Of a stretch of DNA of 64,000 nucleotides, positions 1 through 8,748 are shown in pieces (position 1 is the stretch's first letter; each line of letters begins with the position of its first letter). The notes under the pieces were generated by a model. That model saw only the letters and a program-made list of their open reading frames with translations. It was not told the DNA's origin and searched no databases. Both the position numbers and the translations under genes were made by a program. Source of the DNA: an uncultured Litoreibacter sp. (GTDB lineage Bacteria; Pseudomonadota; Alphaproteobacteria; Rhodobacterales; Rhodobacteraceae); NCBI GenBank assembly GCA_947492995.1, contig CANLOU010000001.1, positions 310,001 to 374,000 on the forward strand, read 5' to 3'.

Positions 1-558
1 GGCATCTTCGTGGGCAACGTCATGGGGGCCGAATTTTCCGACACGCTGGTGCGGCTGTTCTCCGACCATGAGGAGGCGATGTTCGACTACATCTCCTTCC
101 GCCGCGACATGGAGGGCATGGCCGCCGAGCGCGCCGCCCGGCTGGGGTCAGACACCGACCTGAAGGTGATCCAGGCCATCTACGACAAGATGGAAGCCGC
201 CCATTCCAAGCGCAACCCGCTTGAGGAAAGCCAGCTGGACGCCGAATTTCACCTCGCCATCATCGAGGCCAGCCACAACGTGGTGATGCTGCATATGATG
301 CGCGCCATGTTCCAGCTGCTGCGCGAGGGCGTGTTTTACAACCGGCAGATGATGTTCAAGCAGCGCACCACCCGCGATATGCTGCTGGACCAGCACCGCG
401 CGATCAACGACGCGGTGCAGGCCCGCGACCCCGACGCGGCGCGTTTGGCCGTGTCGGCTCATCTGACCTATGTCGAGGACAGCCTGTCCGACCAGCAACG
501 CACCGACCGCCACGAGGCGATTGCGGTGCAGCGGCTGGAACAAGAAGCGCTGCGCTAG
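1..558 (+). CDS. GntR-family transcriptional regulator, FCD domain (5' truncated by window)
   Basis: C-terminal effector-binding half of a GntR/FadR-type regulator. The frame is open to the window edge, so the N-terminal winged helix lies outside. The all-helical FCD core is visible, with the ligand/metal-binding signature DAEFHLAIIEASHN at about residues 80-93 of the visible part and a later histidine in DQHRAIND. FCD regulators usually sense small organic acids and control neighbouring catabolic genes. It ends convergently, sharing 4 bp with the end of the enolase-superfamily gene, which is a plausible but unproven target. The exact subfamily cannot be fixed without the DNA-binding domain. 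Confidence 0.88.
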   Translation, partial: GIFVGNVMGAEFSDTLVRLFSDHEEAMFDYISFRRDMEGMAAERAARLGSDTDLKVIQAIYDKMEAAHSKRNPLEESQLDAEFHLAIIEASHNVVMLHMMRAMFQLLREGVFYNRQMMFKQRTTRDMLLDQHRAINDAVQARDPDAARLAVSAHLTYVEDSLSDQQRTDRHEAIAVQRLEQEALR

Positions 559-1787
559 TCTTCCAGCGGCGGGGCTCCCCCCGCGAATGTGTTGCCGCCT
601 TGGTAATTGCAGGGGTCTTCCTGCATCTGCAGATGCAGCTCCGCGCCCGTGTAGGGATGCGCGCGGGCCAGATCCTCGTTGAAATTGATGCCAAGGCCGG
701 GGGCCTCGGGCGGCGTGATGTAGCCGCGTTCGACCCTTATGGTGCCGCCGATCAGGTCGTCATGGAACTTGGTCTCGATGCTTTCGCACATCAACAGGTT
801 GGGGATCGACGCGCCCAGATGGATGTTGGCCGCCCATTCGACGGGGCCCGCGTACAGATGCGGGGCCATTTCGGCGTTGAACACCTCGGCAATGGCGGCC
901 AGCTTCTTCATCTCCCAGATCCCCCCGGCGCGGCCAAGCGCGGGCTGCATGATCTTCGCCCCGCCCGAGCGCAACACGGTCGCAAACTCCGCCTTGGTGG
1001 TCATCCGCTCGCCGGTGGCAATCGGGATGCGCACCGCGTCGGCGACGGCCTTGAATTCCAGTAGATTGTCCGGCGGGATCGGCTCCTCATACCACAGCGG
1101 GCTGTAGGGCTCCAACGCTTGGCCCAGCCGGATCGCGCCATGCGTGTTGAACTGCCCGTGGGTGCCAAATAACAGGTCGGCGCGGTCGCCAACGGCCTCG
1201 CGGATGGCCTTGCAAAACGCCACCGACATGGAAATGTCGCTCATCGCGGGCTGGTGCCCGCCGCGCATTGTGTAGGGGCCGGCGGGGTCGAATTTGACGG
1301 CCGTGTAGCCTTCCTCGACCCGCGCCACGGCTGCCTCAGCCGCCTGTTCCGGCGAGAACCAGAACTCCGTCAGGTCATGATGGGGCAGCGGGTACAGGTA
1401 GGTATAGGCCCGCACACGGTCATTCATCTTGCCGCCCAGCAGCGCCCAGACGGGCCGTCCGCGTGCTTTGCCCAGAATGTCCCAGCACGCGATCTCAAGC
1501 CCGCTGAACGCGCCCATCACCGTCGGGTCCGGCCGCTGCGTGAAGCCCGACGAATAGGCGCGGCGGAACATCTTCTCGATGTTCTCGGGGCTTTCGCCCG
1601 CCATGTGCCGCTCAAACACATCGCGCACCACGGCGACCTGCACATCGGGGGCCACAGCGGAGGCATAGACCTCGCCATAACCAACAATCCCATCATCGGT
1701 CGTCAGCTTGGTGAATATCCAGTAGCGCCCCCCCCATCCGGGTGCGGGCGGGGCCACAACGAAGGTCTCCAGCTCTGCAAGTCGCAT
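555..1787 (-). CDS. Mandelate racemase/muconate lactonizing enzyme family protein (sugar-acid dehydratase or cycloisomerase-like)
   Basis: 410-residue enolase-superfamily enzyme with the capping domain and the (beta/alpha)7-beta barrel both present. Barrel motifs include VKFDPAG, a glutamate ligand in WYEEPIPPDN, another in ATGERMTT and a catalytic-type histidine in MAPHLYAGPVEWAANIH. Such enzymes abstract the proton alpha to a carboxylate in sugar acids. Odd point: strand 3 reads LLFGTHGQFN, where galactonate dehydratase-like relatives carry an Asp ligand (DFHGR-type); here that position is Gly and the following His-Gly is kept. Substrate unknown. It follows the alcohol dehydrogenase on the same strand, separated by a 3'-end repeat element. 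Confidence 0.85.
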   Translation of the reverse strand: MRLAELETFVVAPPAPGWGGRYWIFTKLTTDDGIVGYGEVYASAVAPDVQVAVVRDVFERHMAGESPENIEKMFRRAYSSGFTQRPDPTVMGAFSGLEIACWDILGKARGRPVWALLGGKMNDRVRAYTYLYPLPHHDLTEFWFSPEQAAEAAVARVEEGYTAVKFDPAGPYTMRGGHQPAMSDISMSVAFCKAIREAVGDRADLLFGTHGQFNTHGAIRLGQALEPYSPLWYEEPIPPDNLLEFKAVADAVRIPIATGERMTTKAEFATVLRSGGAKIMQPALGRAGGIWEMKKLAAIAEVFNAEMAPHLYAGPVEWAANIHLGASIPNLLMCESIETKFHDDLIGGTIRVERGYITPPEAPGLGINFNEDLARAHPYTGAELHLQMQEDPCNYQGGNTFAGGAPPLED

Positions 1788-1794
1788 CTTAAAA

Positions 1795-1854
1795 CCCTAT
1801 CATTGTTCCAAAAATATCCCGGGGGAGGCGCGCAGCGACGGGGGCGGAGCCCCC
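1795..1854 (-). repeat. 3'-end element copy 1 (hairpin plus GGGATATTTTTGGAAC tail)
   Basis: Read on the minus strand, a GGGGGC..GCCCCC hairpin (1854-1840) is followed by CGTCGCTGCGCG and then CCCCCGGGATATTTTTGGAA and CAATGATAGGG. It starts 11 bp after the stop of the alcohol dehydrogenase and has that gene's orientation. The 31 bases at 1795-1825 are identical to 20994-21024. The hairpin followed by a T run suggests a terminator, but the conserved tail beyond it is not explained by termination alone. Confidence 0.75.
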
Positions 1855-1864
1855 TAACACCGCC

Positions 1865-2950
1865 TCAAAAGACAATCACGTTGCGGCGCGCAGCGCCTGT
1901 GCGGGTGTCGGCAATCGCCTCGTTGATCTGGTCCAAAGACCAGCGCCCCGAAATCAGCTCGTCCAGCTTCAGCCGGTCCTGCTGATACAAATCCACCATC
2001 CACGGGATGTCGCGCTTCAGCACGGTGTCGCCCATCTTGGTGCCCTTCATCCCCTGCCCCATCGCGCCGAGGATGACCGGCTCGTATTCGGCCAGGGCCC
2101 CGGAATGCGGCATGCCGACCAGATACATGTCGCCGCCTGCCCCCAGATACCGCAGCCCCTGCTCAAACGCGGGGATCGCGCCGACCGTGACAAACACCGC
2201 GTCCGCCATGCGGCCGCCGGTGATCTTGGCGACCTCTTTCCAGGGCTTTTCAGCAGTGGCCAGAACGCCGTCGGTGGCCCCGAACTCGCGCGCGACCTCC
2301 AGCTTGTCCTCCAACACATCCATTGCAATGATCCGCGCGGCACCGGCGATTGCGGCCCCCTGGATCGCGTTCAGGCCGACGCCGCCCGCCCCGATCACCA
2401 CCACATTGGCACCGGGGCGCACCTGCGCGGTGTTGACCACCGCGCCCATGCCCGTAATCACCCCGCATGACAGAAGGGACGCCGCATCCATTGGCATATC
2501 GTCCGGAATGCGGGCCAGTTGCGACTGGTCCACGACGGCCTTCTCGGCAAATGCGCCGCAGGCCAAACCGTGCTGCATCACCCCGCCATCGGCTGCTTTC
2601 AACGGCCCCGCGTCCCGGTCATAGCCCGTGCCGCATTGCACCGGCTTGCCCGACGCGCAGGGCGTGCAGGTGCCGCAAGACCGGATCAGCGTGACCAACA
2701 CCGCGTCGCCGATGGCATAATCCGTCACCCCTTCGCCCAGCGCCGTGACGCGGCCCGCCGCCTCGTGGCCATAGACCGCTGGCAGGGTGCCGCCCCAGCC
2801 GCCGTCGATGAAAGACAGGTCGGAAAAGCAGATGGCGCAGGCCTCCAGCTTGACCTCGACCTCGCCTTTGACGGGCGCGGCCAGCTCGACCTCCTCGATG
2901 ACAAGGGGCGCGCCAAATTCATGGCAGACGGCGGCTTTGACAAGTGGCAT
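1865..2950 (-). CDS. Zinc-dependent alcohol dehydrogenase (MDR family)
   Basis: 361-residue medium-chain dehydrogenase/reductase. Catalytic zinc ligands are visible in ACAICFSD and GHEAAGRV, the structural zinc lobe in CGTCTPCASGKPVQC, and the NAD-binding Rossmann motif in VVIGAGGVGLNAIQGA. Length and motifs fit the class III-like alcohol dehydrogenases that oxidise alcohols or hydroxyacyl compounds with NAD(P). It is divergent from pcaD, with about 146 bp between the two starts. It may form a catabolic pair with the downstream enolase-superfamily gene. The physiological substrate is not evident from sequence. Confidence 0.9.
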   Translation of the reverse strand: MPLVKAAVCHEFGAPLVIEEVELAAPVKGEVEVKLEACAICFSDLSFIDGGWGGTLPAVYGHEAAGRVTALGEGVTDYAIGDAVLVTLIRSCGTCTPCASGKPVQCGTGYDRDAGPLKAADGGVMQHGLACGAFAEKAVVDQSQLARIPDDMPMDAASLLSCGVITGMGAVVNTAQVRPGANVVVIGAGGVGLNAIQGAAIAGAARIIAMDVLEDKLEVAREFGATDGVLATAEKPWKEVAKITGGRMADAVFVTVGAIPAFEQGLRYLGAGGDMYLVGMPHSGALAEYEPVILGAMGQGMKGTKMGDTVLKRDIPWMVDLYQQDRLKLDELISGRWSLDQINEAIADTRTGAARRNVIVF

Positions 2951-3096
2951 GGGCAGTCCTTTTTCTGCGAGTCAGCCCCGAGCTTTGACCGCGCAACGGG
3001 GCGGCGCAAGCAGTTTTGCGACAGTGACGCCACGGATTGCGCCTGCCGACGCGCAAGGATAGGTTTTGGCGACCGACATGCTGGGAGGCTGGGGCC

Positions 3097-3885
3097 ATGC
3101 CATTTCTTGAACTTGACGACATCAAGCTGCATTACCGCGAGGACGGCGACCCGGGCGGCGCGCCGCTGGTCTTTGCCAACTCGCTTGGCACCACGCTGCA
3201 TTTGTGGGACCCGATCATGGACCTGCTGCCCAAGAGCCTGCGCATCATCCGCTACGACATGCGCGGGCATGGACAAACGGATGTGCCCAAGCCGCCCTAC
3301 ACAATGGGCGCGATGGTGCGCGACGTCGAACAGCTGATGGACCATCTGGCCGTCAAGGACGCCCTGTTTGTGGGCCTGTCCGTCGGCGGTCTGGTGGCCC
3401 AGGGCATCGCCACCAAACGCATGGATCTGGTCCGCGCCATGGTGCTGTCCAACACCGCCGCCAAGATCGGCACGCATGAGATCTGGCAGGGCCGGTTCGA
3501 CATGATTAACGAGGGCGGCATGGAGGCCGTGGCGGATGCCACGATGGAGCGGTGGTTCTCCAAGGCGTGGCACGGCACGCCCCAGATCGGCCCGTGGCGC
3601 GACATGCTGACCGCCACCAAGCCCGACGGCTATATCGGCTGCGGCCACGCCATTGCGGGCACCGATTTTTACACCACAACCGCCGCCCTGACCCTGCCAA
3701 CATTGGCGATTGCAGGCGCCGAAGACGGCGCGACCCCGCCAGACCTGCTGCGCGAGACGCAGGAGCTTATCAAGGGCAGCCAGTTCTACCTGATCCGCAA
3801 AGGCGGGCATTTGCCCGTCGTTGAACAGCCTCAGGAATACGCAGACGTACTGACAAAGTTCATGCGCGAGACGGGACATATCTAA
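3097..3885 (+). CDS. pcaD: 3-oxoadipate enol-lactonase
   Basis: 262-residue alpha/beta hydrolase that hydrolyses beta-ketoadipate enol-lactone to 3-oxoadipate in the protocatechuate branch of the beta-ketoadipate pathway. The nucleophile elbow is GLSVGG, an Asp lies in AGAEDGATPP and the catalytic His in KGGHLPVVEQP near the C terminus. The start at 3097 is chosen because GGAGG lies 8 bp upstream and the protein then begins MPFLELDDIKLHYRE as is usual for the family; an upstream in-frame start at 3037 has no such signal. It is followed after 3 bp by pcaB, which strongly supports the assignment. Confidence 0.9.
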   Translation: MPFLELDDIKLHYREDGDPGGAPLVFANSLGTTLHLWDPIMDLLPKSLRIIRYDMRGHGQTDVPKPPYTMGAMVRDVEQLMDHLAVKDALFVGLSVGGLVAQGIATKRMDLVRAMVLSNTAAKIGTHEIWQGRFDMINEGGMEAVADATMERWFSKAWHGTPQIGPWRDMLTATKPDGYIGCGHAIAGTDFYTTTAALTLPTLAIAGAEDGATPPDLLRETQELIKGSQFYLIRKGGHLPVVEQPQEYADVLTKFMRETGHI

Positions 3886-3888
3886 ACC

Positions 3889-5214
3889 ATGGCCGTGACG
3901 CCTTTTGACAGCGGGCTTTACCGCGACCTGTTTCATGACCCGGAGATAGGCTCGCTGTTTTCCGACAGCGCCGAGCTGCGCGCCATGATGCTGGTCGAAG
4001 GCGCTTTGGCCAAAGCGCAAGGCGGCCTGGGGATCATCCCCGAGCTGTCCGCCGCCTTCATTGAACGCAGCACCCGCGAAATTCAGATCGACCCCGGCGG
4101 GTTGGCGGCAGAGACCGGTCAGAACGGCATCCCCGTGCCCGCCTTGGTCAAGGCCATGCGCAAGGCGATGGAGGCCCCCGAGCACGCGCAGTTTCTGCAT
4201 TGGGGCGCCACCACGCAGGACATCATGGACACCGCCCTTGCCTTGCGTCTGCGGCAGGTGCTGGCCCTGTTTGAAAAGCGGCTGGACGCGGTGCTGGCGC
4301 AGCTGGCCGATCTGGCGCAGGCCCATGCCGCGCTGCCGATGGCCGGGCGCACATGGATGCAAGTGGCAACGCCAACCAGCTTTGGCGCGGTTGTGGCCAG
4401 CTGGGGCCTGCCCTTGGTGGATTTGCGGGGCGGTTTGGACAGCGTCCGCGCGGGGTGCTTGAACGTGTCGCTGTCCGGCGCGGCGGGCACGGGCGCGGCC
4501 TATGGGCCGCAGGCGGCGGAATTGCGAGCGGCCTTGGCGGCTGAATTGCGGCTCGGACAACGCCCGGTCAGCTGGCACTCCGCAAGGCACGGCATGGCCG
4601 GGCTGTCGGCTTGGGCCACGCAGGTCTCCGCCTCTCTGGCCAAGATGGGCGAGGACATCTTGCTGATGAGCCAAAGCGGCGTTGGCGAATTGCGGCTGGG
4701 CGGCGGGGGCAGTTCTTCGACCATGCCGCAGAAGCAGAACCCGGTCCTGCCCTCGCTTCTGGGCGCCTTGGCGCGCGGCGTGATCGGGGCCAACACCACG
4801 CTGCAAGGCGCCGCCATCCACCGCCAGCAACGCGACGCGGCGGCCTGGATGAGCGAATGGATGGCGCTGGGGCAAGTGTGCATGGGGCTTGGGCGCGGGC
4901 TGGCCGTGGCCGAGCAAATGCTGGGCACCATTGCCCCCGACGCGGAGGCCATGTTAGCCGGCATCGACGACGGGCGCGGCCTGATTTACGCCGAAGCCTT
5001 GCAATTTGCGCTGACCGACCGCATGTCGCGCCCCGACGCGCAGGCCGCCGTGAAGGCGCTTTGTCTGTCCGTGATCGCGGATGGCGGCAATTTGCGCGAC
5101 GCGGCCCTCGCCAAATGGGAGGACCCTGGCTTGGCCGCGTTATTCACCCCGCAGGCCCAGCTGGGGCTGGCCCCCGCCGACGCCCGCGCGTTTGTAGCGA
5201 TGGTGCGCGCCTGA
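3889..5214 (+). CDS. pcaB: 3-carboxy-cis,cis-muconate cycloisomerase
   Basis: 441-residue fumarase/aspartase-superfamily enzyme that cyclises 3-carboxy-cis,cis-muconate to gamma-carboxymuconolactone. The superfamily signature GGGSSSTMPQKQNP is present at about residues 275-288, and the catalytic-region segment HWGATTQDIMDTALALRLRQ lies near residue 105. Immediately downstream of pcaD (3 bp), so translation is probably coupled. pcaC, pcaG and pcaH, which complete the protocatechuate branch, are not in this window, so the pathway must be split or continue elsewhere. Confidence 0.92.
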   Translation: MAVTPFDSGLYRDLFHDPEIGSLFSDSAELRAMMLVEGALAKAQGGLGIIPELSAAFIERSTREIQIDPGGLAAETGQNGIPVPALVKAMRKAMEAPEHAQFLHWGATTQDIMDTALALRLRQVLALFEKRLDAVLAQLADLAQAHAALPMAGRTWMQVATPTSFGAVVASWGLPLVDLRGGLDSVRAGCLNVSLSGAAGTGAAYGPQAAELRAALAAELRLGQRPVSWHSARHGMAGLSAWATQVSASLAKMGEDILLMSQSGVGELRLGGGGSSSTMPQKQNPVLPSLLGALARGVIGANTTLQGAAIHRQQRDAAAWMSEWMALGQVCMGLGRGLAVAEQMLGTIAPDAEAMLAGIDDGRGLIYAEALQFALTDRMSRPDAQAAVKALCLSVIADGGNLRDAALAKWEDPGLAALFTPQAQLGLAPADARAFVAMVRA

Positions 5215-6429
5215 ATGCCCAGCAAGGCCGTCACCTTCATCCTGATTACGGTTATGCTGGATGCGATGGGCATCGGGCTGATCCTGCCTGTGATGCCCGA
5301 CCTGATCCAAGAGGTGCGTGGGGTCGGCATCGGCACCGCGGCCCTGTGGGGCGGCATCCTGTCGGCCATATTTGCGGCAATGCAATTCATCTTTGCGCCC
5401 ACTTTGGGGAGCCTGTCGGACCGGTTCGGACGCCGGCCGGTGCTGCTGGTGTCGCTGGCGGTGATGGCGTTTGACTACGTGCTGATGGCCGTGGCCGGAA
5501 CAATGACGCTGCTTATCATCGGGCGCATCATCGGCGGCATCACGGCCGCCACCCATTCGACGGCGGCGGCCTTCATGGCCGACATCTCGCCGCGCGAGAA
5601 GAAGGCGCAGAACTTTGGGCTGATCTCGGCCGCCTTCGGGGCGGGGTTTGTGCTGGGACCGGTGATTGGCGGGCTGTTGGCAGAGCTGGGGCCGCGCGCG
5701 CCGTTCTGGGCGGCGGCGGCGCTGACGGCGGCCAATTTGGTCTTCGGCTATTTCGTGTTGCCCGAGACGGTAACCGACAAGACGCGGCGGGCCTTTGACT
5801 GGGAGCGCGCCAACCCCGTGGGCGCGTTTGACTATATCAGCCGGCTGCCCGGGCTGACGGCTTTGATGGGCGTGTATTTCTTCTACCAGATTTCCAACAT
5901 GGTCTACCCGGCGGTCTGGGCCTATTACACGGCGGCCAATTTCGACTGGTCGCCGGGAATGATCGGGGCGTCGCTGGCGGTTTACGGGATTGCCACGGCA
6001 CTGGTGCAGGCGGTCCTGATCCGGCGCATCATCGCGTGGCTTGGAGAACGCAAGACCGTCTATTTCGGGCTTTTGTACAACGCCTTTACGCTGACCCTGA
6101 TCGGGTTCGTGACCGATGGCTGGATGCTGCTGGCGCTGACCCCGTTGGCGGCTGTGGGCGGCGTGGTCGCCCCCGCCCTGCAGGCGGTGATGTCGGGACG
6201 CGCGGATGACAACCAGCAGGGCGAGCTGCAGGGGGTCTTGTCGTCGATCAACTCCATCGGGATGATTTTGGCGCCGCTGGTGATGACCCAGATTTTCTGG
6301 TTCTTTACCGGCGATGAGGCCTGGCTGTTTTTGCCCGGCGCACCGTTTTTGTTGGCGATGCTGTTGATGGTGATCTCGTGGATGATTTATGCGTCCAGCC
6401 TGCGCAACCCGACGGGGTCCGCGCCCTGA
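5215..6429 (+). CDS. MFS transporter, TCR/Tet-like family
   Basis: 404-residue major facilitator with about 12 hydrophobic segments. The loop 2-3 motif A reads GSLSDRFGRRPVLL, and the N terminus LDAMGIGLILPVMPDLI matches class A/B tetracycline-efflux-type transporters. Its start codon directly abuts the pcaB stop, so it is co-transcribed with pcaD-pcaB. That context suggests transport of an aromatic or dicarboxylic compound, or export of a toxic intermediate, rather than tetracycline resistance; this is inference. A short hairpin and T run follow the stop. Confidence 0.85.
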   Translation: MPSKAVTFILITVMLDAMGIGLILPVMPDLIQEVRGVGIGTAALWGGILSAIFAAMQFIFAPTLGSLSDRFGRRPVLLVSLAVMAFDYVLMAVAGTMTLLIIGRIIGGITAATHSTAAAFMADISPREKKAQNFGLISAAFGAGFVLGPVIGGLLAELGPRAPFWAAAALTAANLVFGYFVLPETVTDKTRRAFDWERANPVGAFDYISRLPGLTALMGVYFFYQISNMVYPAVWAYYTAANFDWSPGMIGASLAVYGIATALVQAVLIRRIIAWLGERKTVYFGLLYNAFTLTLIGFVTDGWMLLALTPLAAVGGVVAPALQAVMSGRADDNQQGELQGVLSSINSIGMILAPLVMTQIFWFFTGDEAWLFLPGAPFLLAMLLMVISWMIYASSLRNPTGSAP

Positions 6430-6433
6430 TTGG

Positions 6434-6456
6434 GCAGCTTGCGCTGCGCATTTTTT
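6434..6456 (+). terminator. Probable intrinsic terminator after the pcaDB-MFS operon
   Basis: GCAGC-TTGC-GCTGC stem-loop followed by GCA and six T residues, 5 bp after the MFS stop codon. The stem is only 5 bp but the T run is good. A second GC-rich hairpin (GGGGAGG-TTC-CCTCCCC, 6468-6484) follows. Confidence 0.6.
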
Positions 6457-6487
6457 AACCTGCTCTTGGGGAGGTTCCCTCCCCGCC

Positions 6488-6562
6488 GCAGGGGCACCCC
6501 CTTGAGGATATTTATGAACATGGGAAGCGGAAAACAGGCCCTTCCCATGTTTAAAAATATCC
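6488..6562. repeat. Head-to-head pair of degenerate 3'-end elements (copies 2 and 3)
   Basis: Between the convergent MFS and endonuclease genes, GGATATTTATGAACATGGGAAG-type sequence at 6506-6527 faces its inverted counterpart at 6541-6562, with two mismatches over 22 positions. Each arm follows its own gene in the same orientation: the plus arm after the MFS stop and the minus arm after the endonuclease stop. The two arms can also pair with each other as a long hairpin. They are divergent members of the family seen at 1795, 10820, 12977, 20994 and 63618. Confidence 0.6.
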
Positions 6563-6589
6563 CCGCCGGAGGCCCTTGCTTTTGGCGGA

Positions 6590-7771
6590 TCACCTGCCCC
6601 AGAGCGTGAAGTGGCCCATGATTTGACCGTGATCGGAGGCGAGCTTGTTATAGGGGGCTTCGGGGTGGGACCCGTCCGTCAGGTGATCGTTGAAGACCGA
6701 GAAATATTCCATTTCGCCGATCTGCTTAGGCCCCTCGCGGAAATGGCGGGACACCAGAATTTGGTCGATGCTTTCGAACACGCCCCCGAAGGCGGAGGTG
6801 TAGACCATGTCGCGCAGGGACTTTTTCACGAACAGCTTTTCGCAGCTTTCCAGCCGCACCGCGTCGATAGCCTCCTGGATGGCGTCGTTTTCGGCGTCCT
6901 TGTAGCGGTCGCTGGGGTGTTTGGCGTCGTGGCGCAGCATCCATGAATAGTTTTTAAACGGGCGTTCACCGGCGATGATTTCGGACGAGACCGCGTTTTC
7001 GCTGTCGTTGAAATCGCCAAGCACCATGACGGGATGGCCCTTTTCAAGCTCCTCGACAATGAGGCGGCGCATCACCCAGGCCTCGGCCATGCGGCGGGTC
7101 GCGGCGCGCAGCGCACCCAGCGCTCGGCCGACGGGGTCGTAGGTGGTCAGGTCTGCCTCGGGCGCGTGGGTCGCGCCATCTGCGCGGTGGAATTCGCCCA
7201 GCTTGGACTTGAGGTGGCAGTTGAAGACCGTGATGGTTTGCCCCTTGAGTGGAATACGGGCCTTCAGGATCGGGCGCGACAGGCGGGTGAGTTTGAAATG
7301 GCCCGCCCCGCCGCCTTCAAAGTCGACCTGCAGCTCGGGCGACAGGTCCTGGATGATTTCAGGCGTGCCTTCAAACCCGTAGCGCGACAGGATGGCCAGG
7401 CCGGGGCGGCGTTCGCCGGGCGCGCCGTCATTGGCATTGGGGGCGAAAGCGATTTTGGCGTCCTTGTAATCGGCGTAGGCCAGTTTGCGAAAGATCGCAC
7501 GTTTGCGGTAGCGCTTGGACGCGTCGGGGACCACATCGGCGTTGGATGCCGCACCCAGGCGGTCGGCCTCGTCCACTACGGCCTGCAGGGCGGGCAGCTC
7601 GAAGATTTCCTGAAAGCCCACGATGTCGGCATTCATGCGCACCAGCATGTCGGCCAGCCAGTCCTCTTTCCAGGCGTGTTCCTCGGGGGTGTATTTCTGG
7701 AAGCGGTAATATTCCTGATCCGGGCCGATCAGGTTTTTGACGTTGAAACTGGCGATGGTGAAATCGGTCAT
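6590..7771 (-). CDS. Endonuclease/exonuclease/phosphatase family protein
   Basis: 393-residue protein of the EEP (exonuclease III/DNase I) fold. Visible hallmarks are the N-terminal IASFNVKNL, the metal-binding glutamate in IVGFQEIFE, NCHLKSKLGE, VLGDFNDSEN and the C-terminal SDHGQIMGHF with the catalytic Asp-His pair. No signal peptide is seen. It is the last gene of a minus-strand operon and overlaps the upstream dehydratase by 4 bp (ATGA). The substrate, whether nucleic acid or phosphoester, cannot be decided. Confidence 0.85.
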   Translation of the reverse strand: MTDFTIASFNVKNLIGPDQEYYRFQKYTPEEHAWKEDWLADMLVRMNADIVGFQEIFELPALQAVVDEADRLGAASNADVVPDASKRYRKRAIFRKLAYADYKDAKIAFAPNANDGAPGERRPGLAILSRYGFEGTPEIIQDLSPELQVDFEGGGAGHFKLTRLSRPILKARIPLKGQTITVFNCHLKSKLGEFHRADGATHAPEADLTTYDPVGRALGALRAATRRMAEAWVMRRLIVEELEKGHPVMVLGDFNDSENAVSSEIIAGERPFKNYSWMLRHDAKHPSDRYKDAENDAIQEAIDAVRLESCEKLFVKKSLRDMVYTSAFGGVFESIDQILVSRHFREGPKQIGEMEYFSVFNDHLTDGSHPEAPYNKLASDHGQIMGHFTLWGR

Positions 7772-8748
7772 AGCTGGTCCCCATATTTGGTCAGCGCGGT
7801 TTGGAAGAGGCCCGCGTCGACATTGCCGCCCGACGCTATGGCGATGATGTCGTCGCCGTCCACCTGGTCATTGTGGAACAGCGCAGCAGCCAGCGCGATG
7901 GCCCCGCCGGGTTCCAGCACAATTTTCAGCCGCGCGAAGGCCAGCGCCATGGCGCGCAGGCAATCTTCTTCGGGCACCACAATGCCGGGGCCGCAGAGGC
8001 GTTTGAGAATGGGGAAGGTGAGGTCGCCGGGTTGCGGCGTGATGATGGCGTCGCAGATCGAGCCGGAGGTTTCAGCATTACGCTTGATTTCGCCCGTGGC
8101 CAGCGAACGGGTGACATCGTCGAAATGTTCGGGCTCCACGGGGCGGGTTTTGAGATGCGGGGCCTTGGCCTCCAGCGCCAACGCGATGCCGGAGGTCAGC
8201 CCGCCGCCACCGCAGCAGACAAGGACGTTGGCCGCGTTCACGCCAAGCTCTGCGGCCTGTGCCGCGATTTCCAGTCCGGTTGTGCCCTGGCCCGCGATCA
8301 CCTGAGGTTCGTCAAACGGCTTGATAAGGGTGAGGCCGCGGTCTTTGGACAAACGGTCGCCGATCTCGTCGCGGTCCTCGGAAGCACGGTCATAGAGCAC
8401 CACCTCGGCCCCCAAAGCGCGGGTGTTGTTGATCTTCATCTCGGGCGCGTCAGCGGGCATGATGATGACCGCACTTGTGCCGTGTTCGCGGGCCGCGAGG
8501 GCCACGCCTTGCGCGTGGTTGCCGCTGGAAAAGGCGATGACCCCGGCCTTGAGCGCCGTGTCGGTGAGGGCGGAGACCGCCGACCAGCCGCCGCGAAATT
8601 TGAACGACCCCGTGTGCTGTAAGGCTTCCGTTTTGAGGAAGATGCGGCGGGCGGCGAGCTTGTCCAGAAACGGTGAGGTCAGCATCGGGGTGACGCGGGC
8701 ATGGCCTTTGAGGCGTGTCGCAGCCGCCTCGATCATGTCGATATTCAT
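7768..8748 (-). CDS. Threonine/serine dehydratase family PLP enzyme
   Basis: 326-residue fold-type II PLP enzyme. The Schiff-base lysine lies in HTGSFKFRGG (about residue 54), an Asn-containing motif in FSSGNHAQGVA and the phosphate-binding glycine loop in VCCGGGGLTSG. The short length, without an ACT domain, fits catabolic or biodegradative threonine dehydratases or serine racemase-type proteins rather than biosynthetic IlvA. The start at 8748 is chosen because it overlaps the preceding hydrolase stop as ATGA, matching the other junctions in this operon; an in-frame start 18 bp further upstream is less likely. Confidence 0.85.
   Translation of the reverse strand: MNIDMIEAAATRLKGHARVTPMLTSPFLDKLAARRIFLKTEALQHTGSFKFRGGWSAVSALTDTALKAGVIAFSSGNHAQGVALAAREHGTSAVIIMPADAPEMKINNTRALGAEVVLYDRASEDRDEIGDRLSKDRGLTLIKPFDEPQVIAGQGTTGLEIAAQAAELGVNAANVLVCCGGGGLTSGIALALEAKAPHLKTRPVEPEHFDDVTRSLATGEIKRNAETSGSICDAIITPQPGDLTFPILKRLCGPGIVVPEEDCLRAMALAFARLKIVLEPGGAIALAAALFHNDQVDGDDIIAIASGGNVDAGLFQTALTKYGDQL

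Noticed and set aside
2725-4917. 730-codon open frame on the minus strand antisense to pcaD/pcaB
   Set aside because: Translation is low-complexity (His/Gln/Gly/Arg-rich) and lies opposite two clear enzyme genes; typical antisense artefact of high-GC DNA.
3097-6429. Complete protocatechuate (pca) operon
   Set aside because: Only pcaD and pcaB are present; pcaC, pcaG, pcaH and pcaQ are absent from the window.
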